From CAYSSG01 sp964433635 (GTDB lineage: Bacteria; Atribacterota; Phoenicimicrobiia; Phoenicimicrobiales; Stramentimicrobiaceae), in the NCBI GenBank assembly GCA_964433635.1, contig CAYSSG010000001.1, forward strand, positions 62,001 through 126,000: 64,000 nt of DNA. Direction: 5' to 3'. The first letter of the stretch is position 1; every line of letters begins with the position of its first letter. Of the stretch, positions 26,523 to 36,239 are shown piece by piece. The translations under genes and the position numbers were made by a program. The notes under the pieces were generated by a model. The model was not told the DNA's origin. It worked only from the letters and a program-made list of their open reading frames with translations, and made no database searches.

Positions 26523-29500
26523 ATGATGTCAGAAATGCAAGAATTTGTCCATCTGCATGTTCACTCCGAATACAGTCTGCTTGATGGAGCCTGTCGAGTC
26601 AAGGATTTGATTGCCAAAGCAAAAAAGAATCATATGCCTGCACTGGCATTAACTGATCATGGCGTCATGTATGGGGCAATTCAATTCTATAAAGAGGCAG
26701 TAGCCAATAAGATTAAGCCCATTATCGGCTGTGAAGTATATATTGCACCTCACAGCAGAATGGATAAATCAAACGGGAAAAAAGAATCTCCCAGCCATCT
26801 GATTCTTCTGGCAAAGAACCGAAGAGGTTATCAGAACCTGATTCAGTTAGTAACCAAATCCTTCCTGGAAGGCTTTTATTATAAACCCAGAATAGATAAG
26901 GAGATATTACGGGAATACAGTGAAGGACTAATCGGATTATCTGCTTGCCTGAAAGGCGAGATACCCCGAATGATTTTACAGAATAACTTTTCGGAAGCCA
27001 GGAAGCTGGCACTCTCTTATCAGGAAATTTTTGGGCAGGATGATTTCTATCTTGAAATACAGAACAATACCATGCCTGAACAGATTAAAGTGAATATGGA
27101 GTTGATTAAGTTAGGACACGAATTAAAGATACCACTTGTCGCTACCAATGATGTACATTATATGAACCGTGAAGACCGGGAAGCGCATGATATTCTGTTA
27201 TGCATTCAGACTGCCACGAATCTTGACGATCCTGATCGCATGAGATTAAGTACCGATGAATTTTATTTTAATACCCCTGAAGAGATGCGGCAGCATTTTG
27301 CCGATATTCCGGAAGCACTGGAAAACACGGTAAGAATTGGTCAGAAGTGTGATTTGGATATCGATTTCCAGAATGCCCACCTGCCTGATTTTGATCTACC
27401 CGAAAACCTCTCAGACAATGATTATCTGCGACAATTATGCTATGAAGGGGCTGAAAATAAATTTAAAAAAATTGAGGATAAGATCAGGGAACGGTTAGAT
27501 TATGAGCTATCCGTTATAAAAAAAATGGGGTTTGCTACCTATTTCTTGATTGTATGGGATTTTGTAAATTATGCCAAGAATCACAAGATTATGGTTGGAC
27601 CGGGTAGAGGTTCTGCTGCGGGAAGTCTGGTTGCTTATTGTCTTAATATTACCAGTATCAACCCTCTGGATTATAATCTTCTTTTTGAAAGGTTTCTTAA
27701 TCCTGAAAGAATCAGTATGCCGGACTTTGATATCGATTTCAGTTACGAAGGCAGGAGTCAAGTCATTGAATATGTCAGCAATAAATACGGACAGGAAAAG
27801 GTTTCTCAGATTATCACATTCGGAACAATGGCTGCCCGGGCAGTTATTCGGGATGTAGGAAGGGCTCTGGGTATTCCTTATGGACAGGTGGATAAAATCG
27901 CCAAGCTTATTCCTATGGATCCAAAGATGACCATTGAAAAAGCATTGCAGATTGAGCCTGAATTAAATAACAGAATGAAAGATGATCCAAAAATCCAAAA
28001 AATGATTGAAGTATCTTCAAAATTGGAAGGATTGTCCCGTCATGCTTCCACTCATGCTGCAGGTGTTGTTCTATCCAAGGAGCCTCTGATTCATTTTGTA
28101 CCATTGCAGTTAACCTCTGAGGGAGAAGTATCTACCCAGTATGCTGCCGAGGATCTGGAATCGCTGGGTTTATTAAAGATGGATTTTTTGGGCTTGCGAA
28201 CACTCTCTGTGATCAATAATACTCTGAAGATTGTTCGTAATACAAGAGGAGATACCATTGATATTGATGCGATTCCCTTAGACGATGAAAAGGTATATGG
28301 GCTATTGTCTCGGGGAGAATGCTGTGGACTTTTTCAGCTGGAAAGTTCAGGAATGATGGAATTAGTCAAACGAATGGAACCAAAAAACATTGAGGATATT
28401 ACAGCCCTTCTGGCATTGTTCAGGCCCGGACCTCTGGGTAGTGGAATGATTGATGATTTTATCAACCGGAAAAAGGGGAAGATTGAAATTAAATATCTGC
28501 ATCCTAAACTGGAACAGGTTCTACATGACACCTACGGGGTAATCGTCTACCAGGAACAGGTCATGCAGATTGCCAGTCTATTAGCCGGTTATTCCCTCGG
28601 GGAGGCTGATATTTTAAGGAAGGCCATGGGAAAAAAGAAAAAAGAGGTGATGAAAAAGCAGCATCAGCAGTTCATTCAAGGAGCTGTCAAGAATGGAATT
28701 GATGCAAAGACTGCTGAAGAGATTTACGATTTGATTTCCTTTTTTGCCGGTTATGGATTTAATAAATCCCATAGTGTCTCCTATGCTTTTGTATCCTACC
28801 AGACGGCCTATCTCAAGACGCATTATCCGGTAGAATATATGGCTGCTCTTTTGACCAGCATCATGCAGAATACCGATAAAGTTGTTAAATATATCAAGGA
28901 ATGCCAGAACATGAACTTGAAAATATTGCCTCCTGATATTAATGAGAGTCTGGTTGATTTCACAGTCGTTGACCGGAAAAAGATACGTTTCGGCTTAGCG
29001 GCAGTTAAAAATGTAGGCAGAGCTGCCATTGAAGGTATTATCCGGGAACGTACTGAAGGCGGAAATTTTGGTTCCCTTTTTGACTTTTGTCGCAGGGTCG
29101 ATTTAAAAACCATGAATCGCAGGATGATAGAAAGTCTGATTAAATGCGGTGCCTTTGATTCCACGGGAGCAAAAAGGGCTCAATTAATAACTGTGCTGGA
29201 ACAGGCTATCAATCTTGGACAGGAAATTCAGAAGGATAAAAGAAATGGACAAACCAATCTTTTTGCCTTAATGAGCAAGGAAACCCGGAATCAGCAGCAG
29301 GATAATGTACCATTACCACAAGTGACTGAATTTACTGACCAGGAGCTTTTAACAATGGAAAAGGAGACGCTTGGTTTTTATCTGTCTCATCATCCGTTAG
29401 AGGACCATCAGGATCGATTGAAAAAAATTGTTAATGCCGATTCGGGAAATCTGGACCGTTTTTCCGATAAGAGTCATCTTACAATGGGTGGCATTATTAC

Positions 29501-30011
29501 CGGGATTCGAAGAAAGACAACCAAGAGCGGTAATATGATGGCTTATCTTACCCTGGAGGATTTGGAAGGCACGGTCGATATTATTGTTTTTCCGAAAACA
29601 TATGAAGAATGTAAAGAGGCAATCAAAGAGGAAAATGTCGTCATCATTGAAGGTCATCTCGATGCGATGGAGGCAAATGTAAAGCTATTGGCTGAATCTG
29701 TCACCTCTATTAAAGCATACCGGCTGAAAAGAAATCATAAAGAAGTTCAGGTACGAAGGGACAGTGATCATTATTCTTTACACCTGGAAGCAGATTTAGA
29801 TCAGCTTGATATACAAAAGTTAAAAGGTTTGAAAAAAATATTCAAGAAATATCCCGGTAAAAATCATATTATTATTCATTTTAAATCTCAACAAAAAATC
29901 TACCATCAGCAGGTTAACGATGATATCGGCATTTCTTACGGACAGGAAATCATTCAGGAGATTGAAGATTTTCTGGGTCATGGAAGAGTGTGGTTTGAGG
30001 AGCATGTCTGA
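26523..30011 (+). CDS. dnaE: DNA polymerase III subunit alpha (DnaE)
   Basis: The replicative polymerase of the DnaE type. 1162 residues, normal length. N-terminal PHP domain (HLHVHSEYSLLDG; ALTDHG), palm with GPGRGSAAGSLVAY and the catalytic aspartates in PDFDIDF (about residues 401-407), PolIIIA fingers, a helix-hairpin-helix region and a C-terminal OB fold (about 985-1060, MGGIITGIRRK). Tandem ATGs lie at 26523 and 26526; the AAGGA at 26515-26519 fits the second slightly better. Monocistronic, ending 12 bp before the convergent tRNA-Leu. Confidence 0.97.
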   Translation: MMSEMQEFVHLHVHSEYSLLDGACRVKDLIAKAKKNHMPALALTDHGVMYGAIQFYKEAVANKIKPIIGCEVYIAPHSRMDKSNGKKESPSHLILLAKNRRGYQNLIQLVTKSFLEGFYYKPRIDKEILREYSEGLIGLSACLKGEIPRMILQNNFSEARKLALSYQEIFGQDDFYLEIQNNTMPEQIKVNMELIKLGHELKIPLVATNDVHYMNREDREAHDILLCIQTATNLDDPDRMRLSTDEFYFNTPEEMRQHFADIPEALENTVRIGQKCDLDIDFQNAHLPDFDLPENLSDNDYLRQLCYEGAENKFKKIEDKIRERLDYELSVIKKMGFATYFLIVWDFVNYAKNHKIMVGPGRGSAAGSLVAYCLNITSINPLDYNLLFERFLNPERISMPDFDIDFSYEGRSQVIEYVSNKYGQEKVSQIITFGTMAARAVIRDVGRALGIPYGQVDKIAKLIPMDPKMTIEKALQIEPELNNRMKDDPKIQKMIEVSSKLEGLSRHASTHAAGVVLSKEPLIHFVPLQLTSEGEVSTQYAAEDLESLGLLKMDFLGLRTLSVINNTLKIVRNTRGDTIDIDAIPLDDEKVYGLLSRGECCGLFQLESSGMMELVKRMEPKNIEDITALLALFRPGPLGSGMIDDFINRKKGKIEIKYLHPKLEQVLHDTYGVIVYQEQVMQIASLLAGYSLGEADILRKAMGKKKKEVMKKQHQQFIQGAVKNGIDAKTAEEIYDLISFFAGYGFNKSHSVSYAFVSYQTAYLKTHYPVEYMAALLTSIMQNTDKVVKYIKECQNMNLKILPPDINESLVDFTVVDRKKIRFGLAAVKNVGRAAIEGIIRERTEGGNFGSLFDFCRRVDLKTMNRRMIESLIKCGAFDSTGAKRAQLITVLEQAINLGQEIQKDKRNGQTNLFALMSKETRNQQQDNVPLPQVTEFTDQELLTMEKETLGFYLSHHPLEDHQDRLKKIVNADSGNLDRFSDKSHLTMGGIITGIRRKTTKSGNMMAYLTLEDLEGTVDIIVFPKTYEECKEAIKEENVVIIEGHLDAMEANVKLLAESVTSIKAYRLKRNHKEVQVRRDSDHYSLHLEADLDQLDIQKLKGLKKIFKKYPGKNHIIIHFKSQQKIYHQQVNDDIGISYGQEIIQEIEDFLGHGRVWFEEHV

Positions 30012-30023
30012 GTGGGATGATAA

Positions 30024-30112
30024 TGGTGCCGAAGGTCGGAGTCGAACCGACATGAGCTGTGAGGCTCGCTGGATTTTGAGTCCAGTGCGTCTACCAATTT
30101 CGCCACTTCGGC
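30024..30112 (-). tRNA. tRNA-Leu (CAA anticodon)
   Basis: Minus strand: acceptor GCCGAAG/CTTCGGC, D-arm TGGCGAAATTGGTAGACGC, anticodon stem CTGGA/TCCAG with loop CTCAAAA giving CAA. A long class II variable arm is present, then T-arm GGTTCGACTCC, discriminator A and an encoded CCA (30024-30026). Decodes UUG. Confidence 0.95.
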
Positions 30113-30143
30113 CTGTGAGAATGATCTTGAGATATTCTAAAAA

Positions 30144-30172
30144 ATTATAGATTAGTCTAATGGTAATGTCAA
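30144..30172 (-). promoter_or_regulatory. Perfect consensus promoter of tRNA-Leu
   Basis: Minus strand TTGACA (30167-30172), exactly 17 bp, TATAAT (30144-30149). Both hexamers match the consensus fully; transcription would begin about 25 bp before the tRNA. Confidence 0.85.
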
Positions 30173-30268
30173 GCCTTGCTACCGGTAACTATAAGGTGCA
30201 TCTCATAATCTCATGGGCGTAAAATGCTGTCAGAAGGAGCTATTCATGAAGTGGAGAAAAGGGGAAAA

Positions 30269-32950
30269 ATGATAAAAAAAACAAAGAATTTATTCCTTAT
30301 TGATGGGCAGGGGATAGTCTATCGTTCTTTTTTTGCCTTGCCAAAGCTGACCACCACTTATGGACAGCTTATTAATGCAGCTTATGGTTTTACCCTGGTG
30401 CTTATGCGATTATTGGAGGAACAGAAGCCTGATGGCCTGGTAATTGCCTTTGATACACCCAAACCTACCTTTCGCCATCTGAGGTATCCTTCCTACAAAG
30501 CACAGCGAGAGAAGATGCCCCAGGATCTGATTGACCAATTACCCCTTATTCAGGAAATTATTGATAAGATGAACATTCCTTCACTCTCTGTTGCAGAATT
30601 TGAAGCTGATGATATCATCGGCTCCATTGCTGTTCAAGCAAAGAACAGTCCATACAGGATAACCATCGTAACCGGTGACCGTGACCTGTTACAGTTGATT
30701 GATGAGGATACGGAAATATTATTCATGCAAAAGGGAATATCCCAGGTTAGACGTTTCCAGCTTGATTCCGTGAAGAGTATGCTGGGTTTTAATCCCGATT
30801 TGATCCCGGATTATATTGGTCTTAAGGGTGATTCATCTGATAATATTCCCGGTATTCCGGGTATCGGGGAAAAGACAGCCCGGGATTTAATTCAAAAATA
30901 CGGTAGTCTTGAAGATATCATCCGGGATAGGGCAGGAATTAAAAATGAATCATTGAGAGCTAAAATAGAAAGATACCAAAAACAGGCTCAATTAAGCAAG
31001 GCATTGGCTGTAATCAAAAGAGATATGAAACTGGATATAGAATTTCAGCATCTTGATTATAAGGGTCCGGATTATCAGCAATTGAGAGAACTGTTTCAGA
31101 AATATGAATTCAAAAAACTGTTAGAAAAGATTCCCAGCAAGGAAACTTTCAGGCAGAAAGAAAAAAAAGACCCGGTCATTTATGAGCTCAGAAATGAGCG
31201 GGATTTAGAACTTTTAGGTCGCAAGATAGAATCAAGAGGCGTCTTCTCCTTTTTCTTTGGAATGAACCGACTCTCTCCTGTCCGGAAAGATGTGAGAATC
31301 ATCACCTTTTCGGTGGATCATGACCTTTTTTTAGCAAAAATAGACCGTCAAGATCTATTAATAGCAGAACAACAGCATGTCTCTGCCAAAACGATGAATC
31401 AATTTCTTATCTCTCTTTTTCAGGATAAAAAGATTGAAAAGATTGGATACGATCTGAAGAATGTCTGGACTTATCTGAGTGATAACGGCATTTTTCTGGA
31501 ACCGCCTTATTTTGATATTCAGATTGCTGCCTATCTTCTTAATCCTTCCCAGCAGGAATTCTCTTTAATGAAAATCATACAGGATTACCTTCCGGAGGAA
31601 CCCTTTATGAATGACAGCTCCAGCCCGAAAGAGGACAAGATTGAGGCTGGGGATAGGGAATCCTGCTGTCTGGTGAAAGTATTTCTCCCCTTAAAAAGAA
31701 AGTTAGAAGCGCAATTAGCCGAAAAACATCTCCTGGATCTATATCAGAATATTGAACTCCCCCTGATCCGTGTAATTTACCAGATGGAGAAAAACGGTGT
31801 CAAACTGGATACAGGCTTATTGCAAAGAATGTCCCATGAATTTGCTGAAAAGATTGCTACAATCAAGGATGAGGTTTTCCAGATAGCCGGAGAAGAGTTT
31901 AATCTCAATTCTCCCAGACAGTTAAGTCAGATTTTATTTCAGAAATTAAAATTACCGGTTATCAAAAAAATAAAAACCGGATTTTCTACCAACGCACAGG
32001 TTTTAAACCAGCTTTCAGAGAAGCATGAGGTCGTTGCTAAAATCCTTTATCACCGAGAACTGGAGAAATTGAAAAATACCTATATCGATAAATTGCCTAA
32101 ATTAATTAATCCACAGACCGGAAGGATTCATACCTCATTTAACCAGACGGGAACTTCAACCGGACGTCTCAGCAGCAACAATCCAAATTTGCAGAATATT
32201 CCCATTAGAACGGAGTTGGGCAGAAGCATCAGGAATGCCTTTGTTGCCGAGAAGGGAAATATTTATCTTTCAGCCGATTATTCCCAGATTGAACTGAGAA
32301 TTCTGGCACATCTTTCACAGGATGAGAATTTATTGGATGCCTTTTCAGGTGATAAGGATATCCATTCTTTTACGGCAGCCCAGCTCTTTAATGTTGATCA
32401 GGATATCGTCAGTAATGAGATGAGGAGGATTGCCAAGACCATCAATTTTGGCATTATCTATGGAATGAGCAGCTATGGTCTGGCAAGCAGCCTGGGAATG
32501 GGCAGAGAAGAGGCACAGCAATATATCGAGGCTTATTTTCAAAGGTATAAGCAGGTCAAGGAGTACATAGACCAGCAGATTATCACTGCCAGAAGAAATA
32601 AATATGTAACAACCATGTTAAACCGAATCAGATATCTGGATGGAATTGACAGTTCAAACAGAGGTGTCAGGGAATTTTACGAACGTACTGCTATCAACAC
32701 CCCTATTCAGGGAACAGCAGCGGACCTGATCAAAATTGCCATGATCAGAATTACCGGAGAGCTGGAAGGAGAGGCATTGCATACTGGCTTGATACTGCAA
32801 ATCCACGATGAATTAATCTTTGAATTTTCCGCCTCTGAGTTAGAAAAAAGAAGAGTAATCATAAAAAAAGTCATGGAAAACAGCTTAAAGTTAAGTATTC
32901 CCCTGAAAGTCAACTTTAAAACCGGCTGTCGCTGGGGAGAGCTGGAATAG
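30269..32950 (+). CDS. polA: DNA polymerase I
   Basis: About 893 residues. The N-terminal 5'-3' nuclease domain (LFLIDGQGIVYRS, VTGDRDLLQL, GLKGDSSDNIPGIPGIGEKTA) should remove RNA primers and flaps. The middle domain (about 300-480) has a 3'-5' exonuclease fold but lacks the catalytic acids: FSFFFGM stands where E. coli has FAFDTET, and KNVW replaces the later Asp. The polymerase domain (about 490-893) has DYSQIELRILAH, the O-helix RRIAKTINFGIIYG and the catalytic HDEL. ATG 30269 follows AAAAGGGGA; the upstream ATG 30224 has no clear site. Proofreading is predicted absent, as in Bacillus and Thermus PolI. Confidence 0.96.
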   Translation: MIKKTKNLFLIDGQGIVYRSFFALPKLTTTYGQLINAAYGFTLVLMRLLEEQKPDGLVIAFDTPKPTFRHLRYPSYKAQREKMPQDLIDQLPLIQEIIDKMNIPSLSVAEFEADDIIGSIAVQAKNSPYRITIVTGDRDLLQLIDEDTEILFMQKGISQVRRFQLDSVKSMLGFNPDLIPDYIGLKGDSSDNIPGIPGIGEKTARDLIQKYGSLEDIIRDRAGIKNESLRAKIERYQKQAQLSKALAVIKRDMKLDIEFQHLDYKGPDYQQLRELFQKYEFKKLLEKIPSKETFRQKEKKDPVIYELRNERDLELLGRKIESRGVFSFFFGMNRLSPVRKDVRIITFSVDHDLFLAKIDRQDLLIAEQQHVSAKTMNQFLISLFQDKKIEKIGYDLKNVWTYLSDNGIFLEPPYFDIQIAAYLLNPSQQEFSLMKIIQDYLPEEPFMNDSSSPKEDKIEAGDRESCCLVKVFLPLKRKLEAQLAEKHLLDLYQNIELPLIRVIYQMEKNGVKLDTGLLQRMSHEFAEKIATIKDEVFQIAGEEFNLNSPRQLSQILFQKLKLPVIKKIKTGFSTNAQVLNQLSEKHEVVAKILYHRELEKLKNTYIDKLPKLINPQTGRIHTSFNQTGTSTGRLSSNNPNLQNIPIRTELGRSIRNAFVAEKGNIYLSADYSQIELRILAHLSQDENLLDAFSGDKDIHSFTAAQLFNVDQDIVSNEMRRIAKTINFGIIYGMSSYGLASSLGMGREEAQQYIEAYFQRYKQVKEYIDQQIITARRNKYVTTMLNRIRYLDGIDSSNRGVREFYERTAINTPIQGTAADLIKIAMIRITGELEGEALHTGLILQIHDELIFEFSASELEKRRVIIKKVMENSLKLSIPLKVNFKTGCRWGELE

Positions 32951-33037
32951 TCATATCATGTGAAGATTAGAATCAGCTGTCCGTAAAACTGATCATGATT
33001 TCAGTGCGGTGAAATGAAGTGAATCGGTAAGAGGGAG

Positions 33038-33670
33038 TTGGCAATTTTGAAAATGCTTGTTGTAGGGTTGACAGGTAGCATCGTGTCAGGAAAAACGACT
33101 GTTGCCCGGATCATGAAAGAACTGGGAGCAGAGGTCATTGATGCAGACAGGATTGCACGGGATATCGTTCGCCCTCATGAAAAAGCCTGGAAACAGATTG
33201 TAGATTGTTTCGGAGAAGAGATTCTAAACGGGAATCAGGAAATTAATCGCAAAGAATTAGGTCGGATTGCTTTTTCCAATCCGGAGAAATTACAATTACT
33301 AAACCAGATAACCCATCCGGAAATCATTGCGTCGATAAAGAAAAAAATCCGGCAGTTCAGAAAATGGTCTGAAAGGGATATTATTTGTGTGATTGATGCG
33401 CCTTTACTTTTTGAAGCCCGCATGGAACGGTTAATGGATAGAGTTATTGTTGTTTACCTGACTCGAGAAAAACAGGTTAAACGGCTTCATCTTCGGGATG
33501 GTTTAACCGGAGAAGAAGCAACAAAAAGGATTGCTTCCCAGATGCCCATAGAAGAAAAGGTTAAATTAGCTGATTATGTCATTGATAATTGCCAGACGTA
33601 TGAAAAAACCGAAGAACAGGTATTTCAGGTATGGTCTGAGCTTCAGAAAATTTTAGCTGATCTCCCCTGA
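33038..33670 (+). CDS. coaE: Dephospho-CoA kinase
   Basis: Last step of CoA synthesis: phosphorylates the 3'-OH of dephospho-CoA. 210 residues. P-loop GSIVSGKT near the N-terminus, DADRIAR, HPEI, IDAPLLFEA and the LIDG-like LHLRDGL segment are family marks. TTG start at 33038 after GAGGGAG. It follows polA by about 90 bp, a neighbourhood (polA-coaE) common in Firmicutes, where mutM often lies between them; mutM is absent here. Confidence 0.93.
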   Translation: MAILKMLVVGLTGSIVSGKTTVARIMKELGAEVIDADRIARDIVRPHEKAWKQIVDCFGEEILNGNQEINRKELGRIAFSNPEKLQLLNQITHPEIIASIKKKIRQFRKWSERDIICVIDAPLLFEARMERLMDRVIVVYLTREKQVKRLHLRDGLTGEEATKRIASQMPIEEKVKLADYVIDNCQTYEKTEEQVFQVWSELQKILADLP

Positions 33671-33858
33671 AAAGCATCTTTTAATAACTGTCTTGATTCT
33701 ATAAGTACCCTGGCATCTATTATTCATTTAAAATAATTTTAAAATCGCATCATCAATTTATGTTAAAATATATGTTTGGATAGCCTTTTACATTCCAGTA
33801 TTTAAAAAGTTCAGCTTCATCATTTTAAAATGATGATAGAAGGGCAGGTTGGTTTTAT

Positions 33859-35850
33859 ATGAGGAGAAAATTTCAATTAGTCGCTGATTATCCTCCACAG
33901 GGAGATCAACCTGAAGCGATAGAAAAAATAAACAAGCATTTTCAACAGGGTAAGAATGTCCAGACATTATTGGGAGTTACCGGTTCAGGAAAAACCTTTA
34001 CCATGGCAAATATCATTCAACATTTACAGCTGCCAACCCTGGTCATTTCTCACAATAAGACACTGGCTGCCCAGTTATGCAATGAATTCAGAAGATTTTT
34101 CCCTCACAATGCTGTAGGCTATTTTGTCAGTTATTATGATTACTATCAGCCTGAAGCTTATATTCCCAGAACGGATACTTATATCGAAAAAGATTCCTCC
34201 ATCAATGAAGAGATTGATAGACTCAGACTAGCAGCAACCGCTGCTTTACTGGAAAGAAATGATGTGATTATTGTTTCCAGTGTTTCCTGCATTTATGGCC
34301 TGGGTTCACCGACTGATTTTTCTAATCTTGTCTTACTTCTGGAGGAAAACCAGCAATGTGAGCGAAGCCAGATCATCAGAAGGTTGGTAGATATACAATA
34401 TGAGCGGAATGATATTGAATTTCAGAGAAGTTGTTTTAGAGTGAGAGGAGATGTGATAGAAGTTTTTCCGGCTTATTCAGAGAGCGCTTTGCGAATTGAA
34501 TTATTTGCTGATGTGATAGAAGCAATCTATGAGATTAATCCACTCACTGGCCACAGAATTCAGAGAAAAGAAAAGATAGCAATCTACCCGGCAAAACATT
34601 TTGTAACTACATCAGGGAGAGTAGAAGAAGCTATCAGAACAATCAGGGCAGAATTGGAAGACAGATTAACCTATTTTGAGGCGCATGGTAAATTGCTGGA
34701 GGCAGAAAGACTCAAACAAAGGACAGAATATGACCTTGAAATGTTGTCTCAATTCGGGTATTGTACCGGAATTGAAAATTATTCCAGGCATTTAAGTGGA
34801 AGGAAACCAGGTGAACCGCCTGCTACCCTTCTGGATTATTTCCCGGATCCTTTTTTTATCCTGATTGATGAGTCTCATGTCACCATACCTCAAATCAGAG
34901 GAATGTTTGCCGGAGATAAATCCAGAAAAGATAGTCTGGTTGAGTATGGTTTTCGGTTACCGTCAGCTTATGATAACCGGCCGTTAGTTTTTCACGAATT
35001 TGAGAAATATATGAAAAAAGTCATGTTTGTATCGGCTACTCCCGGTCGATATGAGGCAGAAAAAAGTCATCAGGTTGTTGAGCAGATCATCAGACCTACC
35101 GGACTGGTCGATCCGGAAGTTATCATCAGGTCTGCTGAATTTCAGATTGACGATTTGATTGCTGAAATTAAAAAAAGAGTTGCTCAGAAGGAAAGAATAC
35201 TGGTCACTACCTTGACAAAAAGAATGGCTGAAGATACGGCTGAATATCTTCACCAGATTAACATCAAAGTAAGATATCTGCACTCTGAAATAGGGACGTT
35301 AGAGAGAATAAAAATCCTGAAAGGATTGAGGGAAGGCAAATTTGATGTATTGGTTGGTGTGAACCTGTTAAGGGAAGGATTGGATTTACCCGAGGTTTCA
35401 CTGGTTGCGATTCTGGATGCTGATAAAGAAGGTTTTCTGAGATCCGAGACCTCGCTGATTCAGACAATGGGAAGGGCAGCCCGGAATATTAACGGGACTG
35501 TCATATTATATTGCAATGAAGTAACCGGATCGATGAAGAGGGCTATAAATGAGACAAATCGCAGAAGAAGAATCCAGCTGGAGTATAATCATAAATATAA
35601 TATTATTCCACAAACCATTCAAAAACCGATTGATGATCTGATTTATACTGAGGAAAGCGATCTGGAAGAGGAAAAATCTTCCGTTGGCGAGGGAAAGACA
35701 AAATATCTGCCCAAAAACAGCTTGAATACCTTATTGAAATCTTTAAAGAATGAGATGAATCAGGCAGCGAGGCAATTGGATTTTGAAAGGGCAGCCCTGT
35801 TGAGAGATGAAATAAAAAGATTAAAAAAGGAAAGAATGATTTTTAGATAA
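33859..35850 (+). CDS. uvrB: Excinuclease ABC subunit B (UvrB)
   Basis: Damage-verifying helicase-like subunit of nucleotide excision repair. 663 residues, normal. Walker A GVTGSGKT (about 40-47), the beta-hairpin region YYDYYQPEAYIP, DESH box (IDESHVT), helicase motifs VSATPG, VGVNLLREGLDLPEVSLVAILDADKEGFLRS and QTMGRAARN, and a C-terminal UVR motif (about 625-660) for contact with UvrC. ATG at 33859. First of uvrB-uvrA-uvrC, but a 390 bp repeat-bearing gap separates it from uvrA. Confidence 0.97.
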   Translation: MRRKFQLVADYPPQGDQPEAIEKINKHFQQGKNVQTLLGVTGSGKTFTMANIIQHLQLPTLVISHNKTLAAQLCNEFRRFFPHNAVGYFVSYYDYYQPEAYIPRTDTYIEKDSSINEEIDRLRLAATAALLERNDVIIVSSVSCIYGLGSPTDFSNLVLLLEENQQCERSQIIRRLVDIQYERNDIEFQRSCFRVRGDVIEVFPAYSESALRIELFADVIEAIYEINPLTGHRIQRKEKIAIYPAKHFVTTSGRVEEAIRTIRAELEDRLTYFEAHGKLLEAERLKQRTEYDLEMLSQFGYCTGIENYSRHLSGRKPGEPPATLLDYFPDPFFILIDESHVTIPQIRGMFAGDKSRKDSLVEYGFRLPSAYDNRPLVFHEFEKYMKKVMFVSATPGRYEAEKSHQVVEQIIRPTGLVDPEVIIRSAEFQIDDLIAEIKKRVAQKERILVTTLTKRMAEDTAEYLHQINIKVRYLHSEIGTLERIKILKGLREGKFDVLVGVNLLREGLDLPEVSLVAILDADKEGFLRSETSLIQTMGRAARNINGTVILYCNEVTGSMKRAINETNRRRRIQLEYNHKYNIIPQTIQKPIDDLIYTEESDLEEEKSSVGEGKTKYLPKNSLNTLLKSLKNEMNQAARQLDFERAALLRDEIKRLKKERMIFR

Positions 35851-35872
35851 AAATTGGATAGAGTAGCATAAA

Positions 35873-35912
35873 GTATATGGTATGTAGTATATAGTAAAAT
35901 GCTATGGATATA
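35873..35912 (+). repeat. Dispersed intergenic repeat B, copy 1
   Basis: A 40-bp element beginning GTATATGGTAT and containing AATGCT. By my alignment 32 of 40 bases match 53337-53376 without gaps, and weaker similarity continues downstream (GGAAGCC versus GAAAGCC). Confidence 0.55.
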
Positions 35913-36146
35913 ATTGGAAGCCAAATTATATCGAAAATTGCTTGCATACTTCTTGAATGAATGCAGAGAAAAACAATCTTCAATATCCGGTATAGATATA
36001 GAATAGATAAATCATGATAATCAGGTTTACTTTCATCCTATTTATTGTCGATTTATCAGGTTCAACATTAACTTTTTTTTATTCGTTATGACTTATCTCT
36101 GTATTTTGGACCGAATTCTATATACTCGATACTATAAATTAATTTC

Positions 36147-36170
36147 AGCTAACGAATGAATACCAACGAC
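36147..36170 (+). repeat. Dispersed intergenic repeat A, core copy 1
   Basis: The core AGCTAACG, then AATG, then AATACCAACGAC. The same core with ACTG in the middle is at 43768-43791, and the two halves of a further copy flank the N gap (43486-43493 and 43594-43605). Confidence 0.75.
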
Positions 36171-36239
36171 TAAAACTATTTTAAAACTTTATACGCAATA
36201 CGCACGACACGCGACTATTAGATTGGGAGTTAAGACAAA

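Larger units (their letters stand above)
35851..36239. other. Gene-free, repeat-bearing intergenic region between uvrB and uvrA
   Basis: 389 bp, very AT-rich, with no plausible reading frame. It contains one copy of each of two dispersed intergenic repeats: a TATATGGTAT-type element (from 35873) and the AGCTAACG-ATG-AATACCAACGAC element (36147-36170). The latter is followed by a GCAATACGCACGACACGCGAC tail (36192-36212). No terminator with a clear T-tail was found. Confidence 0.6.
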
